Source of the DNA: Galaxea fascicularis
Lineage: Eukaryota > Cnidaria > Anthozoa > Scleractinia > Euphylliidae
Direction of reading: 5' to 3'
DNA: 64,000 nt
Assembly (NCBI GenBank): GCA_948470475.1
Contig: OX419347.1
Coordinates: forward strand, 9,035,665 to 9,099,664
The notes under the pieces were generated by a model. That model saw only the letters and a program-made list of their open reading frames with translations. It made no database searches and was not told the DNA's origin. Made by a program: the position numbers and the translations under genes. Numbering within the stretch: position 1 is the stretch's first letter; every line of letters begins with the position of its first letter. Shown in pieces: positions 1-10,533 of this stretch.

Positions 1-183
1 ACTGGACTAATCAAATGTACATATCCTGTAACAGTTGATTTATCTGAAGATATGACAGAACATTCAATTTATTAAATAACTGGATAAATAAATAAATAAT
101 GAACAAATGAATTAAATGTTGTAATCCACAAAAAAACATATAACAAAAACAACATAAAGGCACCATATGCAGACTCTAGTTTT
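1..183. other. AT-rich flank, nothing recognised
   Basis: AT-rich non-coding sequence before the first recognisable repeat. I see no coding potential, RNA gene or repeat boundary here. Confidence 0.5.
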
Positions 184-527
184 AAAAACACTAAATGACC
201 GGCAGTCCGAGATTTTTCTAAAAATTGTCGAATCAAAGAGTCCTGGCTAATCCAAAACATCGCATGTCGATTAGGAAAAGTCAAGCGATCCTGAAGTGAT
301 TTTTTGATGTCATGTCCAGCACTTGCTTTATGCACTTCAAATTATGTTCAGGTCGACTGCCAGCCAAGGTGTTAAAAACAGTAAATGGCCGACAGTCCAA
401 AATTTTTCTAAAAATCCTGGCTAAACCAAACCATCATATGGCGATTAGGAAAAGACAAACGATCCTGAAATGATTTTTAGATTTCAAGTCCAGCGCTTGC
501 TTTATGCTGGGCTTATTGGACGAACTG
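184..527 (+). repeat. two tandem copies of a ~180-bp repeat
   Basis: Two imperfect copies lie head to tail. Each carries the words CTAAATGACCGGCAGTCC or TAAATGGCCGACAGTCC, then CGATTAGGAAAAG, CGATCCTGAA and TTGCTTTATGC. The same family recurs inverted at 12090-12330 and as a fragment at 11738-11785, so it brackets the DIRS element. It has no coding content. It may be a short interspersed or MITE-like family. Confidence 0.7.
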
Positions 528-590
528 TAATTCTACCTCACTGTCACGTGACCAGAGATTCCATGAGATATGCGCTGCGCATGTAGTGAT
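528..590 (+). repeat. DIRS left inverted terminal repeat
   Basis: The words TTCTACCTCACTGTCACGTG and ATTCCATGAGATATGCGC are matched in inverted orientation at 11435-11477 (GAATCTCTGGTCACATGACA). The second word is matched again at 11622-11660 (CATGCGCAGTGCATATCTCA). Confidence 0.75.
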
Positions 591-751
591 CACTTGATGC
601 ATTTGTTTCATGGTCGCCGGTCGCCTTCCTGTAAGTCTCCATTTCTTTGAGGGTTTGTGAAGTTAAATTTGTTTTTCTTCAAGCACTCATAGTGTTGTGT
701 TTCTTTCTGTGCTAGTGGAGCCATTTTATCGTGATATCACTTAATTTTGCA

Positions 752-2001
752 ATGGGCGACGAAGGAACGTCAAGGCACATGCTCGTAGAGCACGGGAAGG
801 CTGATAGTGAGCTCGAAGAGCTATCACTCACAAAGTCAGAGAAATCTAAGCAGAGGTCGTCAAAGACTAAAACTTCTGGTCAGGAGATTAAGGGGAGAGA
901 TCCGGCCAAAAGAATTCATGTGGAAGAGAACCAGTCGCTTGACGTGGTCAAGTCATTTGCTGAATCTATTTCGGCGAACTTCACGGTTCTTACCGAGAGC
1001 ATGACTAACTGCTTTCAGATGATAACATTATGTCTCTCATTCGCTGGCCTGAAGGCGAACTTTCGGACGATATATCTGATCAGGCTGAAGTTAACGCAGT
1101 TAACGAAGGTTCCGAAGAGTATCCAAACGATGGGAAAGACGCTGACGAGTCAGCTACAGGCCAAGCAGAACCTCCAAGTAAAAGGCAAAAAGCTGACGAG
1201 TCAGCTGCGGAGGAAGGAAAATCTACTTCTACTCTGAACAAATTTCTATCTAGCCTCGAGAAGGCAAATACGCAGGAAGCTACAGGCCCGAAGATAAATG
1301 ATACCTTAGCTTCTCATGTAACTGCCATTATGTGGCAAAAGCCCGAGGAAGAAAGTGAGAAAAATTTATTTCAGAAAATTCTTAGACCTGAGAACTGTCC
1401 CGGCCTGTCAAAAATAACTGTTAATCAGGCTATATGGGATTGAATTTCGGCTGAGGCTAGAACAGGCGATGTGAAAATGCAACGAGTTCAGAATGCATTG
1501 GTTAAAGGAACTACAAACGTAGCTTTAATAGCAGATCTTGTCCTGAAGAGCTCTGAAAACAAGGACAACATAGATACCACTGTCTTGTTGGACAAACTAT
1601 GGAAGCTAACCGAAGACTCATCGTGCTGCTTAGGTCCAGCCAACTGGGAATTGATTCAGAGACGTCGGGAGGCATTGAAGCCTCAAATTTCTAAAGATTA
1701 TGCTCATTTATGTGCTCAAAAAGTCAATTTTACTGACTCTCTGTTTGGAGACGATGTCACCAAACAGATCAAAGATATCACAGATGACAACAAAGTTATC
1801 CATAAGCTGTTGGATAAAAACAAATCTTGGCATAGGCCTTCCCATACCAGCAGAAGCTCTGGTAAGGGGCGTGCAGGTTTTCGTTGGTCATCTTTTCGAG
1901 GACAAGGTTCAATCAACCGTCCTTTTTTAAGAACATGCAATCAATACCGCACAACAACCTACAGCAAGCCAAAGCACAACCAGGAAACACCCAAAAACTA
2001 A
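752..2001 (+). pseudogene. DIRS gag-like protein, frameshifted
   Basis: The first ATG is at 752. The frame opens with a charged Ser/Lys-rich region (ending about residue 70) and then breaks near 1025. It continues in a second frame from 1030 to 1443, which is Glu/Asp-rich and contains PPSKRQKADES. After a TGA at 1441-1443 the same frame resumes as a helical region (MQRVQNALVKGTTNVALIAD) and a basic Gly/Arg/Ser tail ending at 2001. Charged N-terminus, helical middle and basic C-terminus suit a DIRS Gag that binds RNA in the particle. Assignment rests on position ahead of RT and on general character. One stop and at least one frameshift make this copy non-functional. Confidence 0.65.
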
Positions 2002-2170
2002 TTCAGGAGCCTCAGGTAAATACATTTTTAGGTAAACTTGTAACAACAAAAGTTGCTGGTAGAATTCAGCACTTTTTTCAGGCTTGGAAGCACATGACTT
2101 CAGATAAAGTCATTTTAGATATGGTCAAAGGTGCCATGTAACATTCACACATAGTCAATTTCCACATCAG

Positions 2171-3631
2171 TTGAGGCCTCCTCAGTCAATCAAGTTTGCT
2201 GACTGGGAATCTAGCCTTAAAGCTGATCATTCACATGGTGAATTTTTGTCTACTGCGTTCCTCAGGCCTAAGAAAGATGGAAGCTTTAGAATGCTTCTGA
2301 AACTCAAAAATTTAAACTTGCATGTTGAATACAATAAATTTAAGATGGATACTCTGCAGTCCATATTGAAATTAGTAACTCCTGGTTGTTATATGGCAAC
2401 AATTGATTTAAAAGATGCATATTATTTAGTTCCTGTAGCACAGGAACATCGTAAATATCTTCGTTTTATTTGGAGGAGTAAGCTCTACCAATATACATGT
2501 TTTCCTAACGGGCTTTCATCTGCCCCACGCCTATTCACCAAGCTAATGAAACCTTGCTATGCACATCTAAGGTGTCAAGGGCATCTTGTGTCCGGTTATA
2601 TTGACGACACATATCTCCAGCAACAATTATTTAATGATGCCCTTAATTCTCTCAATGCTTGCAAGAGTTTGTTTACTAGTCTGGGTTTGCTGATACACCC
2701 TGAAAAGTCTTTAAGCATTCCAAGTCAAATAGCAACTGTTTTGGGAGTTGTCATTAATTCACTTGACATGACTGTTTCCCTTACAACTGAAAAGAGGACT
2801 AGTTTGTTAGAACTCTGTCACAAAACTATGCAGAGTGACCAGATTACAATAAGAGACCTTGCCAGACTTATTGGGAAATTAGTGTCCGGTTTCCCTGGTG
2901 TGGCTTATGGGCCCCTTTTCTATCGTGATTTAGAAATGGCCAAAACTGAAGCTCTTAAGCTAAGAAGAGGCAATTATGATTCAACCATGGTCCTTTCTGA
3001 TGACATGAAATCAGAATTACAATGGTGGGTGGATAATCTGGCAACAGCTAGTTCCCCAATTTCTAATGGCAGTCCTGATATAGTGATTGATACCGATGCC
3101 TCTCTTATTGGCTGGGGGCTGTTTGTAATGCAGCTACAGCACAGGGTAGTTTTACACCATTCGATGTTCACAATGCTGGAGGGAATATTAATGCGCTTGA
3201 ACTTTTAGCAATTAAATACGGTCTCCAATCCTTTGCTTCAATCATCAAGAATAGGCATATCTTAGTGCGGTGTGATAACACTACAGCAGTATCTTATATT
3301 TCCAATATGGGAGGAACTCACTCTAGGCTCTGCAGTACAAATGCGAAGGAAATATGGCTGTGGGCCATAACTCAAGGTGTATGGATAACCATCACCCATA
3401 TTCCTGGCAAATTCAACAAGGAGGCAGACTTTGGGTCAAGGAATTTTAATGACGGAACAGAGTAGTCATTAGATCCCAGTATTTTTGAATGAATCACAAA
3501 GAAACTGGAACAACCAGAGATTGATCTGTTCGCCTCTTATTCTAATGCTAAAGTTGCTTGTTATTATTCATGGAAGCCTGACCCAGGGGCTTCTCATGTA
3601 GATGCCTTTACTGTCAGTTGGAGTGGACCAC
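2171..3631 (+). pseudogene. DIRS reverse transcriptase / RNase H, broken
   Basis: Reverse transcriptase motifs are clear: FLRPKKDGSFRM near the fingers, ATIDLKDAYYLVPV (motif A), FPNGLSSAPRLFT, and the catalytic YIDDTY box at about 2599-2616. The RNase H part begins with IVIDTDASLIGWG around 3085-3125. It is then frameshifted near 3125 and continues at 3265-3465 (RCDNTTAVSYISNMGG, HIPGKFNKEAD). Stops follow at about 3464 and 3490 before the Gypsy insertion cuts the gene at 3631. The remaining C-terminus is found at 10130-10533. There is no credible ATG at the start, and the first residues probably continue from an upstream frame. Confidence 0.85.
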
Positions 3632-4471
3632 TGTCATAAAAAAATTATTTTTTTTTTGTTTTCCCAGTTGTATGGTTTGTTTGTTGGTGTTGATTGTTTG
3701 GTGTCAATGTATCCTAGTAGTAAACACTGTAATTAGTACAAGAAGAATAGCGTGTAAGTTTATTTGTTCATAAAGTGTTGATTTAGCATAGTGTTGTAAA
3801 TGTAGACTGTAAGCTAGATGTTAGTAGAATTAATTATTGTAATTCAACGTATAAATGGAGCAAGGCGCGATAAACGGTGGTCAGAAAGCAGTTTTTGGTG
3901 AAGAAAGAAAGGAAGGAAAAGAGAGAAAGGTTTACAGGGGCTGAGGGCAGGAAGAGAAAAAGGTGAGCCAGGTCACTGCCAAGAGCCATTGGCAGGCGCC
4001 AGCCAAGATAAGTTAACGAAACACATTTGTGAGTGGTGGCGTTAGAGCCGAGAAGAGCCGAAAGACTTCGTGCCTCGTGATAATTGAAAGAAGTGCCTGA
4101 AAGCCTTCGTCCTACGAATTCAAGGCAAAGTACGAGAGTTTTTTGTGGTTTGAAGCAAAGAGAAGAAGGCTTGTGGAGTTGATTTTGATTTCGTTTTGGA
4201 GTTGGTTTGGTTTGGTTCAGGGGCGGATTTCAAGGATTACAGAAAGGAACTGAACATTGAACTGTAAATATCTGTAAATAATTGTAAATACTCGTAAACA
4301 GTAAGTTAGTTAAGTAAGATTAGTTTTATTTGTGTTCGTTTGTTTCATGTCAATATCGTAATTAAATTCATTAGTTTTTTTTTAAGAAGTCTGTGCTAAT
4401 TGTGCCTTATGCTAGTTTTGTTTTGTTTTGTTTTGTTACTGTCGTCTCGGGCCATTGGGACCAACGTCACA
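3632..4471 (+). repeat. 5' LTR of Gypsy element
   Basis: It begins TGTCATAAAAAAATT and ends CCAACGTCACA. Compared with the 3' LTR I see about five substitutions and one T-run length difference in 840 bp, for example gggaccaacgtc versus gggacccacgtc and gttagttaag versus gttagttcag. This indicates a recent insertion. The U3/R/U5 limits were not resolved. Confidence 0.95.
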
Positions 4472-4492
4472 TTTTGGTGTCAGGAGTGGGAT
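4472..4492 (+). promoter_or_regulatory. putative primer binding site
   Basis: Immediately after the LTR the sequence reads TTTTGGTGTCAGGAGTGGG. It contains the TGG expected to pair with the CCA end of a priming tRNA. I could not assign the tRNA species. Confidence 0.6.
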
Positions 4493-4585
4493 TGTATTGT
4501 TTCAGAAAGTGATATTGTTTCCCTTGGTGATCCTGTTTCCCTTGAAACGCAAACGCGTAACGCTTTAAATAACAATTTCTTTAGT

Positions 4586-7500
4586 ATGGCAGAGAAAGCT
4601 AATGATTATAATTCTTGGTCTTTAGAGGATCTTAGGGCCGAAGCTAGGAAAAGATCTATTGTTTTTGTTAATAAGGACGGGGTAAAAACACTGGCAAGTA
4701 AGCTTAGGACACACGATGCATTGATGTTGGATGAAAGCCCCATGGCACACGAGGAAGTCGCGTCGAGAACGGATGAGGATGACCAGGACATACATCGTCT
4801 AACCTTCGATCAACGGTTACAGTTACTGCAACTGGAAAGGCAAATAAGACTTGAGGAAAGGGAGGCAGAAAAGGAGAAGCGGGAATATGAAAGACAGGTG
4901 GAAAGAGAAAGACAAGAGTATGAAAGGCAGAAAGCGCACGACGAAGAAGAAAGGTTAGTAAGAGAGGAGGAACGCCTCAGAATTCTTAGAAGGGAAAAGG
5001 AAGAGTCTGAAATACGAATGTCAGAAAGAGAACAAACTGACAGGAGGCCTAGGCTTATAAATATAAGGGAAATGCGAGAAGGCGAAGATATTGACGATTA
5101 TTTCAGAATATTTGAGATGACTGCAAAGGCTCAGTCTATACCAGAGGAGGAATGGGTTGGAAACCTAGTTCCCAAGCTTACCGAGAAAGCAAAGTCTATT
5201 TATTTAGAAATACCGGATCCGTTGGCCCAGAATTATGAGAACACTAAATCTATCATTATTAAGGGTTATCAACTAACTGCCGATCATTATAGATACAGAT
5301 TTCGTACCTCTGAGAAGAAACCGGATGAAGATTTTGTTCAATGGGGATATAGAACACGAAGGTACCTCAATCGGTGGATGGCTGTAGCTGAAGCAACTGG
5401 TGATCCAGAAAAGATTTTAGAACAGTTTATGATTGAGCGCCTTCTTGATGCAGTGAGCCCCGAGCTAAGGGCGTGGTTGAAAGAACAAAAGCCCAAAACC
5501 ACAGAGGAACTTGGCAATCTTGCGAACCTACATGTCCAGTCGAGGAAAGGCCCGCTTGTGGAGGGAAGGTATGCTACATATAGTAAGAGTAAAGGTTTGA
5601 GTCATCAAAACCCACCCCACCCAAAGGAGGAATCGCCCAATAAGGAATTTGAGTCAAGGTTACAACCAAAGCCTGTTCCTTCTACCCCCATCCTAAGTAG
5701 AAGAACTGGTAGGACACCTGTTACCTGTTTCAAATGTGGCAAGCCAGGCCACATGTCATTTAATTGTAGGAAGAGTAACAGCAGGCCAGCACAGGGTTAT
5801 TTACTTTGTATGACTCCCTTGAAATCGGAAGAATTAGAATTTCCTCCCTGTAATATTCAAGGTTCTATAGAAGGCCAGCAGGCTGAAATGGTAGTGGACT
5901 CTGGTTGTACAAGAACTCTTGTACATGGCAAGTACGTCAAGGATGGTACTTTTACGGGAGACAAGATGTCGGTTCTGTCCGCAACTGGTGAACGAATTAT
6001 CGTCCCCCTGGCCTTCGTTGAAATTGTCAGTGCACAAGGAAAGCATGTTGAATTAGTAGGAGTACTAGACAAATTACCTGTTGACTGTCTCTTGGGTAGA
6101 TCTTCTTTCGGGCGAACCTTGTCACAGAAAAATGTCCTTGAGCAATGGGAAAGAAACACTCCACAACGTGGTAACAAGAATAACGATGCTTTTGTTTTAA
6201 CGCGCCGGCAGAAAGTGTTAGAAGATGCCCAAAGAAGAGCGGACGCCTTGATAGATCGGGAAAACACGGTAGCATTAGGGACCCTTTCAAAGAGAGAATT
6301 AAAGCAAAATGGGATAAGACAGAACGACTTGCCAATTCTTTTTGAAGATAAGGAGCCTAGTGAAATAAGTGAAGATAGTGTAGATAACGATGGGGAAACA
6401 GTCACTACTGAAAGTGACATCACAATAAATATTCTCGATCGAGACCAAAGCCAATTAAAGAAAGACCAGACTATGGATGTGACGCTCGAAAACGCTCGCA
6501 AAGCAGCCTCGGAAAAGGCACCCGATGAAACAGATGGCTATTATTACCAAAATGGCATTTTGCTCCACCGTAAATTTCTAAAGTTTGAACGCAATGGGGA
6601 ACGGTTTGTTGACAGAATTGTCGTTCCTGAGTTCTATCGCAATGAAATCCTGAGAATTGGACATACTATTCCTTTGTCAGGCCATTTAGGAAACACAAAG
6701 ACCTTTGACCGCATTGCCGCACACTTTTTCTGGCCAGGTCTTGCTTCCGATGTTCAAAGATATTGCGCCACATGCCCGGAGTGTCAGCTAGTGGCTAGGA
6801 AGTTGAAATCGCAAAGGGCACCTTTACACCCGGTGGAAGTTGTAGATGAACCATTTAAGAAAATCGCTATTGACATCGTCGGAGAATTACCAAGATCAAC
6901 GACCGGCTACAAATACATTCTTACCATTGTAGATTATGCTACACGATATCCAGAGGCAATTCCGTTACGAACGACTACTTCGAAGGCAGTTGCAGATGCA
7001 TTAATTTTGTTCTTTTCAAAAGTAGGCATTCCTTGTGAAATCGTTTCTGATCAGGGATCGAATTTCATTAGTAAACTCATGACCCAATTATACGAACAAC
7101 TTGGTGTCACCAAGATAAACACATCAGTTTATCATCCCCAAGCAAATGGCCTAGTCGAGAGATTTAATGGCACTCTAAAGGCTATGCTTAAAAAATTCGT
7201 ACGCGAATGTGTTCAAACCTGGGATAGGTATCTTCCCTACCTTCTTTTCGCTTACAGAGAGGTACCATGCGAATCAACGGGTTTCTCTCCTTTTGAACTA
7301 CTCTATGGGCGCACTGTTAGAGGGCCACTTGCAGTTATAAAAGAAAGCTGGATGGAAAAGAAGTCCGTTAAAGGTAATATCTTAAGTTATGTCCTCGAGT
7401 TGCGAAGAAGACTTGCTACGATGCAACAAGTTGTTAAGAGAAATCTGGTGCAAGCTCAGGTTAAACAGAAACGTCACTACGACTTATGCAGCTCACAAAG

Positions 7501-9103
7501 ACGACTGGAAGTCGGGGACAAGGCATTAGTTCTATTGCCTTCGCCAGGTAACAAGTTAGAAATGCGTTGGCAAGGGCCCTATAAAGTGACTAAAGTTCTG
7601 AAAGATGGTTTGAACTATCAATTAGACACAGGGAAGGAGCGCAAGCAACATCGCACCTACCACATCAATTTGTTGAGTAAGTGGCAGAGCAGGGATGAAA
7701 TGGCCTTCGCAGTATTACCTGAATCGCCGCAGATGTTACTACCATATGAAGGTAATTTGTTATCCCTAGATAATGAGGAGACGTGGCAAGATGTACCGAT
7801 CTCTGATGAGTTGAATGAAGCACAAAAGAAACAAATTCAGAATTTATTGAGCGAATTTCGAGACGTGTTTTCAGGAAAACCTAATTTAACACACGTGGCT
7901 ACTCATAAGATCGAAACTGGCACAGCAATACCCATTCGTTCTCCACCTTACAAGATTCCTCAGAAACTTGAACGAGATGTCAACAACGAAATTGAGAAAA
8001 TGCTCAGAATGAACATAATACGCCCGTCAAAGAGTCCATGGGCATCTCCTGTAGTGATTGTCCCCAAGCCTGATGGTACCATAAGATTCTGTGTAGATTA
8101 TAGGAGATTAAACAGTGTTTCTAAAATGGACGCCTATCCTATCCCCTCTATGGAAAGGATGATCGAGAGAGTTGCATCTGCGAAGTTCATAAGCACAATC
8201 GATCTCACTAAAGGGTATTGGCAAATTCCCCTGGAAATGTCCACAATTGAAAAATCTGCTTTTATTACACCTAAGGGATTGTATGAATTCTTAGTCATGC
8301 CTTTTGGAATGAAAACGGCACCCGCGACTTTTCAAAGAATGATGACTGAAACAGTGCTTAGAGGGTTACCTTTTGCAGAATCCTATATTGATGATATCGA
8401 AGTGGACACTCCCACATCATTTTCCCAGCACCTTTCAGAATTAAGGCAGGTCTTCCAACGCTTGCGAGATTGTAAGTTGAATGCACGACCAACAAAGTGT
8501 AAGATTGCCATGTCAACTGTAGATTTTGTTGGACATCGAGTTGGTGGAGACCGTATCGAGCCAAGAACGGCTCTAGTTCAAACTATAAAAGATTATCCAC
8601 GACCAGAGACAAAGAAACAAGTTCGATCATTTCTGGGTTTGGTAGGATACTATCGTAAGTTTATCCCTAACTTTTCTGATAGGGCCGCTGCCCTTACGGA
8701 TCTCACGAGAGGCAAAAGTCCAACAAAAATAAAGTGGCAGGATATCCATGAATGTTCTTTCCAAGATTTGAAACAGGCTTTACAGAATCCACCTGTATTG
8801 AGACCACCCCACTGGGACCAGCAATTTACCCTCCAGGTTGATGCATCGAATAGGGGACTCGGTGCTATTTTGAGCCAGACAGACGAGAAGGGATTGGAAC
8901 ATCCGATCACATATGCTAGTAGAAAACTCCAACCGAGAGAGGAAAAATTGTCAACAATAGAAAAGGAGTGTCTAGGAATAGTTTGGGCTGTGGAATTGTT
9001 CAGATATTATCTTTTTGGTAGAAGTTTTGTTTTGCAGACTGACCATAACCCACTTATTTGGTTGAATCAAGTGAGAGACAAGAACAGGAAATTGCTAAGA
9101 TAG
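4586..9103 (+). CDS. Gypsy Gag-Pol polyprotein (gag-PR-INT-RT-RH)
   Basis: I chose the ATG at 4586 because upstream in-frame codons lie in the LTR. The frame then gives about 1505 residues. The N-terminal third is a Gag with a long charged coiled coil (roughly residues 60-150) and a CCHC knuckle CFKCGKPGHMSFNC at about 381-394. An aspartic protease motif VDSGCTRTLV follows at about 437. The integrase has an HHCC zinc domain (GHLG to CATCPEC, about 697-734) and D-D-E residues in IAIDIVGEL, SDQGSNF and LVERFNG (about 762, 822 and 857). RT has the YIDD box near 1266, and RNase H starts at LQVDASNRGLG near 1417. A TAG at 9101-9103 ends the frame. The same frame stays open to a TAA at 9188-9190 with RNase-H-tail-like sequence, so the stop is probably a recent nonsense mutation removing about 29 residues. 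Confidence 0.9.
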   Translation: MAEKANDYNSWSLEDLRAEARKRSIVFVNKDGVKTLASKLRTHDALMLDESPMAHEEVASRTDEDDQDIHRLTFDQRLQLLQLERQIRLEEREAEKEKREYERQVERERQEYERQKAHDEEERLVREEERLRILRREKEESEIRMSEREQTDRRPRLINIREMREGEDIDDYFRIFEMTAKAQSIPEEEWVGNLVPKLTEKAKSIYLEIPDPLAQNYENTKSIIIKGYQLTADHYRYRFRTSEKKPDEDFVQWGYRTRRYLNRWMAVAEATGDPEKILEQFMIERLLDAVSPELRAWLKEQKPKTTEELGNLANLHVQSRKGPLVEGRYATYSKSKGLSHQNPPHPKEESPNKEFESRLQPKPVPSTPILSRRTGRTPVTCFKCGKPGHMSFNCRKSNSRPAQGYLLCMTPLKSEELEFPPCNIQGSIEGQQAEMVVDSGCTRTLVHGKYVKDGTFTGDKMSVLSATGERIIVPLAFVEIVSAQGKHVELVGVLDKLPVDCLLGRSSFGRTLSQKNVLEQWERNTPQRGNKNNDAFVLTRRQKVLEDAQRRADALIDRENTVALGTLSKRELKQNGIRQNDLPILFEDKEPSEISEDSVDNDGETVTTESDITINILDRDQSQLKKDQTMDVTLENARKAASEKAPDETDGYYYQNGILLHRKFLKFERNGERFVDRIVVPEFYRNEILRIGHTIPLSGHLGNTKTFDRIAAHFFWPGLASDVQRYCATCPECQLVARKLKSQRAPLHPVEVVDEPFKKIAIDIVGELPRSTTGYKYILTIVDYATRYPEAIPLRTTTSKAVADALILFFSKVGIPCEIVSDQGSNFISKLMTQLYEQLGVTKINTSVYHPQANGLVERFNGTLKAMLKKFVRECVQTWDRYLPYLLFAYREVPCESTGFSPFELLYGRTVRGPLAVIKESWMEKKSVKGNILSYVLELRRRLATMQQVVKRNLVQAQVKQKRHYDLCSSQRRLEVGDKALVLLPSPGNKLEMRWQGPYKVTKVLKDGLNYQLDTGKERKQHRTYHINLLSKWQSRDEMAFAVLPESPQMLLPYEGNLLSLDNEETWQDVPISDELNEAQKKQIQNLLSEFRDVFSGKPNLTHVATHKIETGTAIPIRSPPYKIPQKLERDVNNEIEKMLRMNIIRPSKSPWASPVVIVPKPDGTIRFCVDYRRLNSVSKMDAYPIPSMERMIERVASAKFISTIDLTKGYWQIPLEMSTIEKSAFITPKGLYEFLVMPFGMKTAPATFQRMMTETVLRGLPFAESYIDDIEVDTPTSFSQHLSELRQVFQRLRDCKLNARPTKCKIAMSTVDFVGHRVGGDRIEPRTALVQTIKDYPRPETKKQVRSFLGLVGYYRKFIPNFSDRAAALTDLTRGKSPTKIKWQDIHECSFQDLKQALQNPPVLRPPHWDQQFTLQVDASNRGLGAILSQTDEKGLEHPITYASRKLQPREEKLSTIEKECLGIVWAVELFRYYLFGRSFVLQTDHNPLIWLNQVRDKNRKLLR

Positions 9104-9270
9104 AGCTTGACACTTCAGGAGTACGACATAGTCGTTCAACACAAGAGTGGAACAAAACATACCAACGTGGACGCCCTAAGCAGAATATAATTTGCTCCAC
9201 TTGGTTTAACCTTCCCCTAACCCAGTATTTTCTTTCATCTATTTTTGTTGTCCCTCTCCAAAAATAGACT

Positions 9271-9285
9271 TCTTTGGGGGGGAGG
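9271..9285 (+). promoter_or_regulatory. polypurine tract
   Basis: TCTTTGGGGGGGAGG abuts the 3' LTR, the expected place for the plus-strand primer of an LTR retrotransposon. Confidence 0.8.
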
Positions 9286-10124
9286 TGTCATAAAAAAATT
9301 ATTTTTTTTTGTTTTCCCAGTTGTATGGTTTGTTTGTTGGTGTTGATTGTTTGGTGTCAATGTATCCTAGTAGTAAACACTGTAATTAGTACAAGAAGAA
9401 TAGCGTGTAAGTTTATTTGTTCATAAAGTGTTGATTTAGCATAGTGTTGTAAATGTAGACTGTAAGCTAGATGTTAGTAGAATTAATTATTGTAATTCAA
9501 CGTATAAATGGAGCAAGGCGCGATAAACGGTGGTCAGAAAGCAGTTTTTGGTGAAGAAAGAAAGGAAGGAAAAGAGAGAAAGGTTTACAGGGGCTGAGGG
9601 CAGGAAGAGAAAAAGGTGAGCCAGGTCACTGCCAAGAGCCATTGGCAGGCGCCAGCCAAGATAAGTTAACGAAACACATTTGTGAGTGGTGGCGTTAGAG
9701 CCGAGAAGAGCCGAAAGACTTTGTGCCTCGTGATAATTGAAAGAAGTGCCTGAAAGCCTTCGTCCTACGAATTCAAGGCAAAGTACGAGAGTTTTTTGTG
9801 GTTTGAAGCAAAGAGAAGAAGGCTTGTGGAGTTGATTTTGATTTCGTTTTGGAGTTGGTTTGGTTTGGTTCAGGGGCGGATTTCAAGGATTACAGAAAGG
9901 AACTGAACATTGAACTGTAAATATCTGTAAATAATTGTAAATACTCGTAAACAGTAAGTTAGTTCAGTAAGATTAGTTTTATTTGTGTTCGTTCGTTTCA
10001 TGTCAATATCGTAATTAAATTCATTAGTTTTTTTTTAAGAAGTCTGTGCTAATTGTGCCTTATGCTAGTTTCGTTTTGTTTTGTTTTGTTACTGTCGTCT
10101 CGGGCCATTGGGACCCACGTCACA
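9286..10124 (+). repeat. 3' LTR of Gypsy element
   Basis: Nearly identical to 3632-4471, starting TGTCATAAAAAAATT and ending CCCACGTCACA. ACCAC follows at 10125-10129, duplicating 3627-3631. An apparent open frame starting inside this LTR and running into DIRS sequence is an accident of the insertion. Confidence 0.95.
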
Positions 10125-10129
10125 ACCAC

Positions 10130-10533
10130 TGACTTATTGTTTTCCGCCTTTCAGTTTGCTAGGCAGATGCCTGCAGAAGATTGCTATGGATCAAGCAGAG
10201 TGTATTGTTATAATTCCGAATTGGCCAACACAAGCTTACTATTCCAAAGTCATGGAAATGTTGGTCAGTCTACCACTAGTTCTTCGAAGTCGACCACAGT
10301 TACTTCAGCTTCCACACAATCCTCATCGTCAGCATCCACTGTTTCCAAGGCTTCAACTGCTGGCATGCAAATTATCCGGAAATCCCTTGAGAGCAAAAAA
10401 AATTCAGGACACGCTGTCGAAATTATCGTCGCATCTTGGCGCTCAGGAACACAGAAGCAGTATCAAACCTATATTAACAGGTGGCTTATCTACTGTTGTG
10501 AAAGGGAAGTTGATTCACTTCATCCCTCTGTAG
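10130..10533 (+). pseudogene. DIRS pol C-terminal segment after Gypsy insertion
   Basis: This resumes the DIRS pol frame interrupted at 3631. The stretch around CIVIIPNWPTQAYYSKVMEM (about 10202-10260) is typical of the end of the pol protein of DIRS-like elements. The frame closes at 10533 and overlaps the start of the tyrosine recombinase in another frame, as usual in this class. Removing one ACCAC copy and the Gypsy element would rejoin it to the RNase H region. Confidence 0.7.

Larger units (their letters stand above)
3632..10124 (+). mobile_element. Gypsy-class LTR retrotransposon, Gmr1-type domain order, young insertion
   Basis: The element is 6493 bp with 840- and 839-bp LTRs. It is flanked by a perfect 5-bp target duplication, ACCAC, at 3627-3631 and 10125-10129. 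A primer-binding-like site follows the left LTR, and a polypurine tract (TCTTTGGGGGGGAGG) precedes the right one. A single gag-pol frame runs between them in the order gag, protease, integrase, RT, RNase H. Integrase ahead of RT is the Copia arrangement, and among Ty3/Gypsy elements it characterises the Gmr1 group. It is inserted in sense orientation inside the DIRS pol gene. Confidence 0.95.

Noticed and set aside
5834..6501. Minus-strand frames within Gypsy gag-pol
   Set aside because: Antisense to the clear protease/linker coding region and rich in Ser/Leu as expected for a shadow.
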